A DNA stretch of 7,987 bases. Source: Nitrosomaritimum sp049414205 (GTDB lineage: Archaea > Thermoproteota > Nitrososphaeria > Nitrososphaerales > Nitrosopumilaceae). Both the position numbers and the translations under genes were made by a program. Below the pieces are notes generated by a model. The model did no database searches. It had not been told where the DNA came from and saw only the letters and a list, made by a program, of their open reading frames with translations. Shown here one piece after another: positions 5,812 through 7,987 of the stretch (the first letter of the stretch is position 1; each line of letters begins with the position of its first letter). The stretch spans positions 1 to 7,987 of the forward strand of contig JBMSGE010000057.1 of NCBI GenBank assembly GCA_049414205.1. Reading direction: 5' to 3'.

Positions 5812-6598
5812 TGATCTAATAAAGTGGTTTGAAAACAAAAATGCTGTCTTAATTGCTCTGTCAGGAGGAGTTGACAGTGCACTAGTGGCATATGCTGCTT
5901 TTCAAGAATTAGGATCTTCTGCAATTGCCGTTACTGCTGACTACAAGACTCTGTCTCAAGAAGAACTTGACACTTCAAAGCAAATCTGTAAGGAAATAGG
6001 AATATCTCAAATTCTTTTAGATTACAATGAATTGGAAAATGAAAATTTTGTGAAAAATGATTCAAATCGATGTTTTTATTGTAGACAAGAATTGGGACAT
6101 CATCTAGTAAGTTTGGCAAGAGAAAAAAAAATTGATTTTATTGTAGATGGGACAAACTTGGATGATCTAGGCGATTACAGACCAGGGATTACTGCCCTAA
6201 AACAAAACGGAATACGCAGTCCTTTAGTTGAAAAAAATTTCACCAAATCTGAGATTAGAACAATTGCTAAATCCGTAGGATTATCTGTTTTTGATAAACC
6301 ATCAAACTCATGTTTGGCATCTCGAATTCCTTGGGGGCAGCAGATAACTTCTGAACGGTTAGCAAGAATAGAATATGGAGAAAAAATAGTAAAACAAGCT
6401 ACAAAAATACAACAAGTTAGAGTTCGGGATATTCAAGGTGTAGCAAAAATTGAAGTAAACAAAGAAAAAATTCCATTATTACACTCTCAAAAAATTTTGG
6501 ATGAAATTACAAACAAATTGAAATTAATTGGATTTTCTAAAGTCATTATAGATTCAGACGGATACAAACCTGGAAAAATTAACGTGATTGCTGATTGA
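5789..6598 (+). CDS. larE: LarE, ATP-dependent sulfur transferase of nickel-pincer cofactor synthesis, 269 residues
   Basis: LarE adenylates the carboxylates of the LarB product and replaces them with thiocarboxylates. The PP-loop ATP-pyrophosphatase motif is LSGGVDS (24-30). NRCFYCRQEL (93-102) has the Cys pair C95/C98, DGTNLDDLGDYRPG (120-133) is a family block, and KPSNSCLASRIPWG (170-183) carries C175. C175 aligns by context with Cys176 of the L. plantarum enzyme, the sacrificial sulfur donor. C95/C98 plus C175 could instead hold an iron-sulfur cluster, as reported for a Thermotoga LarE; this is inference. The start at 5789 overlaps larC by 23 bases; Met4 (5798) is equally plausible, and GGAA at 5785-5788 could serve as a weak ribosome site for it. 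The stop overlaps the start of the desulfurase gene in TTGA. Other PP-loop enzymes (QueC, NAD synthetase, tRNA thiolases) fit less well, given the PSNSCLASRI block and the neighbours. Confidence 0.94.
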   Translation: MWKMTKLDDLIKWFENKNAVLIALSGGVDSALVAYAAFQELGSSAIAVTADYKTLSQEELDTSKQICKEIGISQILLDYNELENENFVKNDSNRCFYCRQELGHHLVSLAREKKIDFIVDGTNLDDLGDYRPGITALKQNGIRSPLVEKNFTKSEIRTIAKSVGLSVFDKPSNSCLASRIPWGQQITSERLARIEYGEKIVKQATKIQQVRVRDIQGVAKIEVNKEKIPLLHSQKILDEITNKLKLIGFSKVIIDSDGYKPGKINVIAD

Positions 6599-7752
6599 TT
6601 TATCTGGATAATGCAGCATCCACCCAAATCCACGGGGAGGTTTTAGATGCAATGCTTCCATATCTTAAGGAACAGTTTGGCAATCCTTCATCCATCCATC
6701 GATATGGTAGGCTTGGTCAAAAGGCAATAGGAAAGGCAAGAAAGGAGGTTGCCAAATTAATTAATGCAGATCCTTCTGAAATTTTATTCACTTCTGGTGG
6801 AACAGAGTCAAATAATACCGCTCTACGTGGAATTGCAAAAAAAAATCCTGACTCTAGAATTATTACTTCTTTAATCGAACATGATGCTATTTTAGAGCCT
6901 TGTAAAAATTTAGAAAAAGAAGGATTTGATGTTGTCTATTTACCTGTAGATAAATTTGGCTTAGTTGATCCTATAACATTAGAAAATAACCTCAATGAAA
7001 GTACTTCCTTAGTATCTATAATGTTCGGAAACAATGAAGTGGGAACAATCGAACCTATCTCTGAACTAGTAAAAATTTGCAAAAAAAGAAATGTCCTTTT
7101 TCATACTGATGCAGTTCAGGCTGCAGGTAAAATCCCTATCAATGTTAAGGAATTAGAAATAGATTTGTTATCCATTTCTTCTCATAAAATTAATGGCCCT
7201 AAAGGAATTGGAGCACTATATGTCAAAAACGGAATTTCGATTGATCCTATTATTTTGGGAGGCGGGCAAGAAAAAGGATTACGTTCTGGAACAGAAAATG
7301 TGGCTAATATAGTTGGATTTGGCAAAGCATGTGAGATTGCAAGACTAAATCTTACACGCAATATCTCTAAAATGACTGAATTACGAAATTACCTCTCAAA
7401 CAAAATATTGGCTGAAATTTCAAGCGTTACTCTAAATGGTGATCCTGAAAAAAGACTACCAAATAATGTTCATTTGACTTTTCTTGGAGTCAATGGAGAA
7501 GATCTTTTAATTAAATTAGATGAAAACGGGGTGGCAGCATCTACTGGATCGGCTTGCTCTGTTCACATACAAAAAGCATCCCATGTACTTCAAGCAATGG
7601 GTTTTTCGCATGAGCAAATCACCGGTTCTCTTAGATTAACCGTAGGAATTTCAAACACCATGGAGGAGATGGATGAAACTGTTACAATATTAAAGAAAGT
7701 TGTAGAAGAACTTCGTGCCGTTTCTCCATTTAAAGAAAAATATTCTTTTTAA
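6595..7752 (+). CDS. Cysteine desulfurase (NifS/IscS family, PLP-dependent), 385 residues
   Basis: It removes sulfur from L-cysteine as an enzyme persulfide, releasing alanine. Seen in order: YLDNAAST (3-10), FGNPSSIHRYG (28-38), FTSGGTESNN (65-74, cofactor phosphate binding), H96 in IEHDAIL stacking on the cofactor ring, FGNNEVGTI (144-152), HTDAVQAAGK (170-179; D172 and Q175 contact the pyridine ring), the PLP lysine K198 in SSHKINGPKG, GGGQEKGLRSGTEN (222-235), and the persulfide cysteine C321 in STGSACS. Length and C terminus are normal for the family. The start is TTG (6595-6597), overlapping the larE TGA in a TTGA junction; YLDNAAST begins two residues later, so no later start is possible. 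Overlap with larE suggests it supplies LarE with sulfur or repairs it, though it could also serve general Fe-S or tRNA thiolation. No IscU-type scaffold gene is adjacent. Confidence 0.95.
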   Translation: MIYLDNAASTQIHGEVLDAMLPYLKEQFGNPSSIHRYGRLGQKAIGKARKEVAKLINADPSEILFTSGGTESNNTALRGIAKKNPDSRIITSLIEHDAILEPCKNLEKEGFDVVYLPVDKFGLVDPITLENNLNESTSLVSIMFGNNEVGTIEPISELVKICKKRNVLFHTDAVQAAGKIPINVKELEIDLLSISSHKINGPKGIGALYVKNGISIDPIILGGGQEKGLRSGTENVANIVGFGKACEIARLNLTRNISKMTELRNYLSNKILAEISSVTLNGDPEKRLPNNVHLTFLGVNGEDLLIKLDENGVAASTGSACSVHIQKASHVLQAMGFSHEQITGSLRLTVGISNTMEEMDETVTILKKVVEELRAVSPFKEKYSF

Positions 7753-7760
7753 TACAAAAT

Positions 7761-7987
7761 CTAAATTTTGATTTGAAATTTATTTTTTGTAATTACTATC
7801 GTGGATACTATTCCTATTAGTAAAATTATCATCACAAAAGATCCAAATTCTGGTATTGCAAAGGTCCCAATCACTTCTATGATTGATGTGCCCTCTTCAA
7901 AATTTATTGTAATTAATCTTGATTGATTGTCAGTTTCTGTTTCTTCGTAGGGAAATTGTACATTATCAAGCAAAACAATGAATATTT
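7761..7987 (-). CDS. C-terminal end of a PEFG-CTERM exported protein (5' end outside window)
   Basis: The frame stays open to the right edge, so the true start lies beyond the window; the TTG at 7971-7973 is not needed as a start because upstream codons (ending ..IFIV) remain in frame. About 75 residues are visible. The C terminus has the three-part sorting signal: an IPEFG motif, a hydrophobic span (SFVMIILLIGIVSTIVI) and a short Lys-rich tail (TKNKFQIKI). This is the thaumarchaeal PEFG-CTERM signal, thought to be cut and processed by an archaeosortase-like membrane protease. The preceding part (SRLITINFEEGTSIIEVIGTFA) looks like a beta-rich extracellular domain end. The protein is presumably exported through the Sec pathway and surface-attached. 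It is convergent with the desulfurase gene, 8 bases between stops. Its main domain, and so its function, is outside the window. Confidence 0.85.
   Translation of the reverse strand, partial: IFIVLLDNVQFPYEETETDNQSRLITINFEEGTSIIEVIGTFAIPEFGSFVMIILLIGIVSTIVITKNKFQIKI
7783..7788 (+). terminator. T6 run downstream of the larC-larE-desulfurase operon
   Basis: A run of six T residues lies about 30 bases after the desulfurase stop, within an AT-rich stretch and inside the 3' end of the convergent gene. It is a candidate archaeal T-run terminator with no convincing hairpin. It also encodes Lys-Asn-Lys of the opposite gene, so it may be incidental. Confidence 0.25.

Noticed and set aside
5610..5924. 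Minus-strand open frame of 104 codons across the larC-larE junction, and similar antisense frames inside mdh, larC, larE and the radical SAM gene.
   Set aside because: They lie opposite genes with strong family motifs, have Ser/Phe/Leu/Ile-rich products without recognisable domains, and are explained as shadows.

Overview
The window looks like chromosomal DNA of a low-GC archaeon, most likely a Nitrosopumilus-type thaumarchaeon (Nitrososphaerota). Three things point there: an Ile-Pro-Glu-Phe-Gly C-terminal sorting signal (PEFG-CTERM) on the protein at the right edge, a CFI-box-type C-terminal domain on the protein at the left edge, and TATA-like elements centred about 26-27 bases before several start codons with no Shine-Dalgarno sequence between, the layout of archaeal leaderless mRNAs. 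This is inferred from motifs; no rRNA, tRNA or other taxonomic marker is present.

Layout. 1-505 is the 3' end of a surface or membrane protein gene with a Glu-Pro repeat, a Cys-rich CGxGT motif and a CFI-box-like tail. 530-682 is a 50-residue single-span membrane protein. 765-1088 encodes a 107-residue protein of unknown function. Its stop interlocks with the convergent gene at 1083-2684, a cobalamin-binding-type radical SAM enzyme. 2726-2742 is a palindrome/T-run, the probable terminator of the next unit. 2750-4480 is a leftward pair, malate dehydrogenase (mdh) followed by larB. 4481-4572 is a compact divergent promoter region. 4573-7752 is a tightly packed rightward operon, larC-larE-cysteine desulfurase, joined by 23-base and 4-base overlaps. 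7761 to the right edge is the 3' end of a leftward PEFG-CTERM protein gene.

The central theme is the nickel-pincer nucleotide (NPN) cofactor. LarB carboxylates and hydrolyses nicotinic acid adenine dinucleotide, LarE adds sulfur to the two carboxylates, and LarC inserts nickel. All three are here as intact genes. The cysteine desulfurase fused by overlap to larE is a plausible sulfur source, and this LarE has a CxxC pair besides the conserved sulfur-donor cysteine. No larA-like apoenzyme gene is in the window, so the enzyme that uses the cofactor is not visible. The divergent mdh-larB unit puts a 2-hydroxyacid dehydrogenase beside the pathway; the known NPN enzymes are 2-hydroxyacid racemases and epimerases, so a metabolic link is attractive but unproven.

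The flanking genes (surface proteins, small membrane protein, radical SAM enzyme) seem unrelated to NPN synthesis. No mobile element, CRISPR array, RNA gene or replication origin was recognised.
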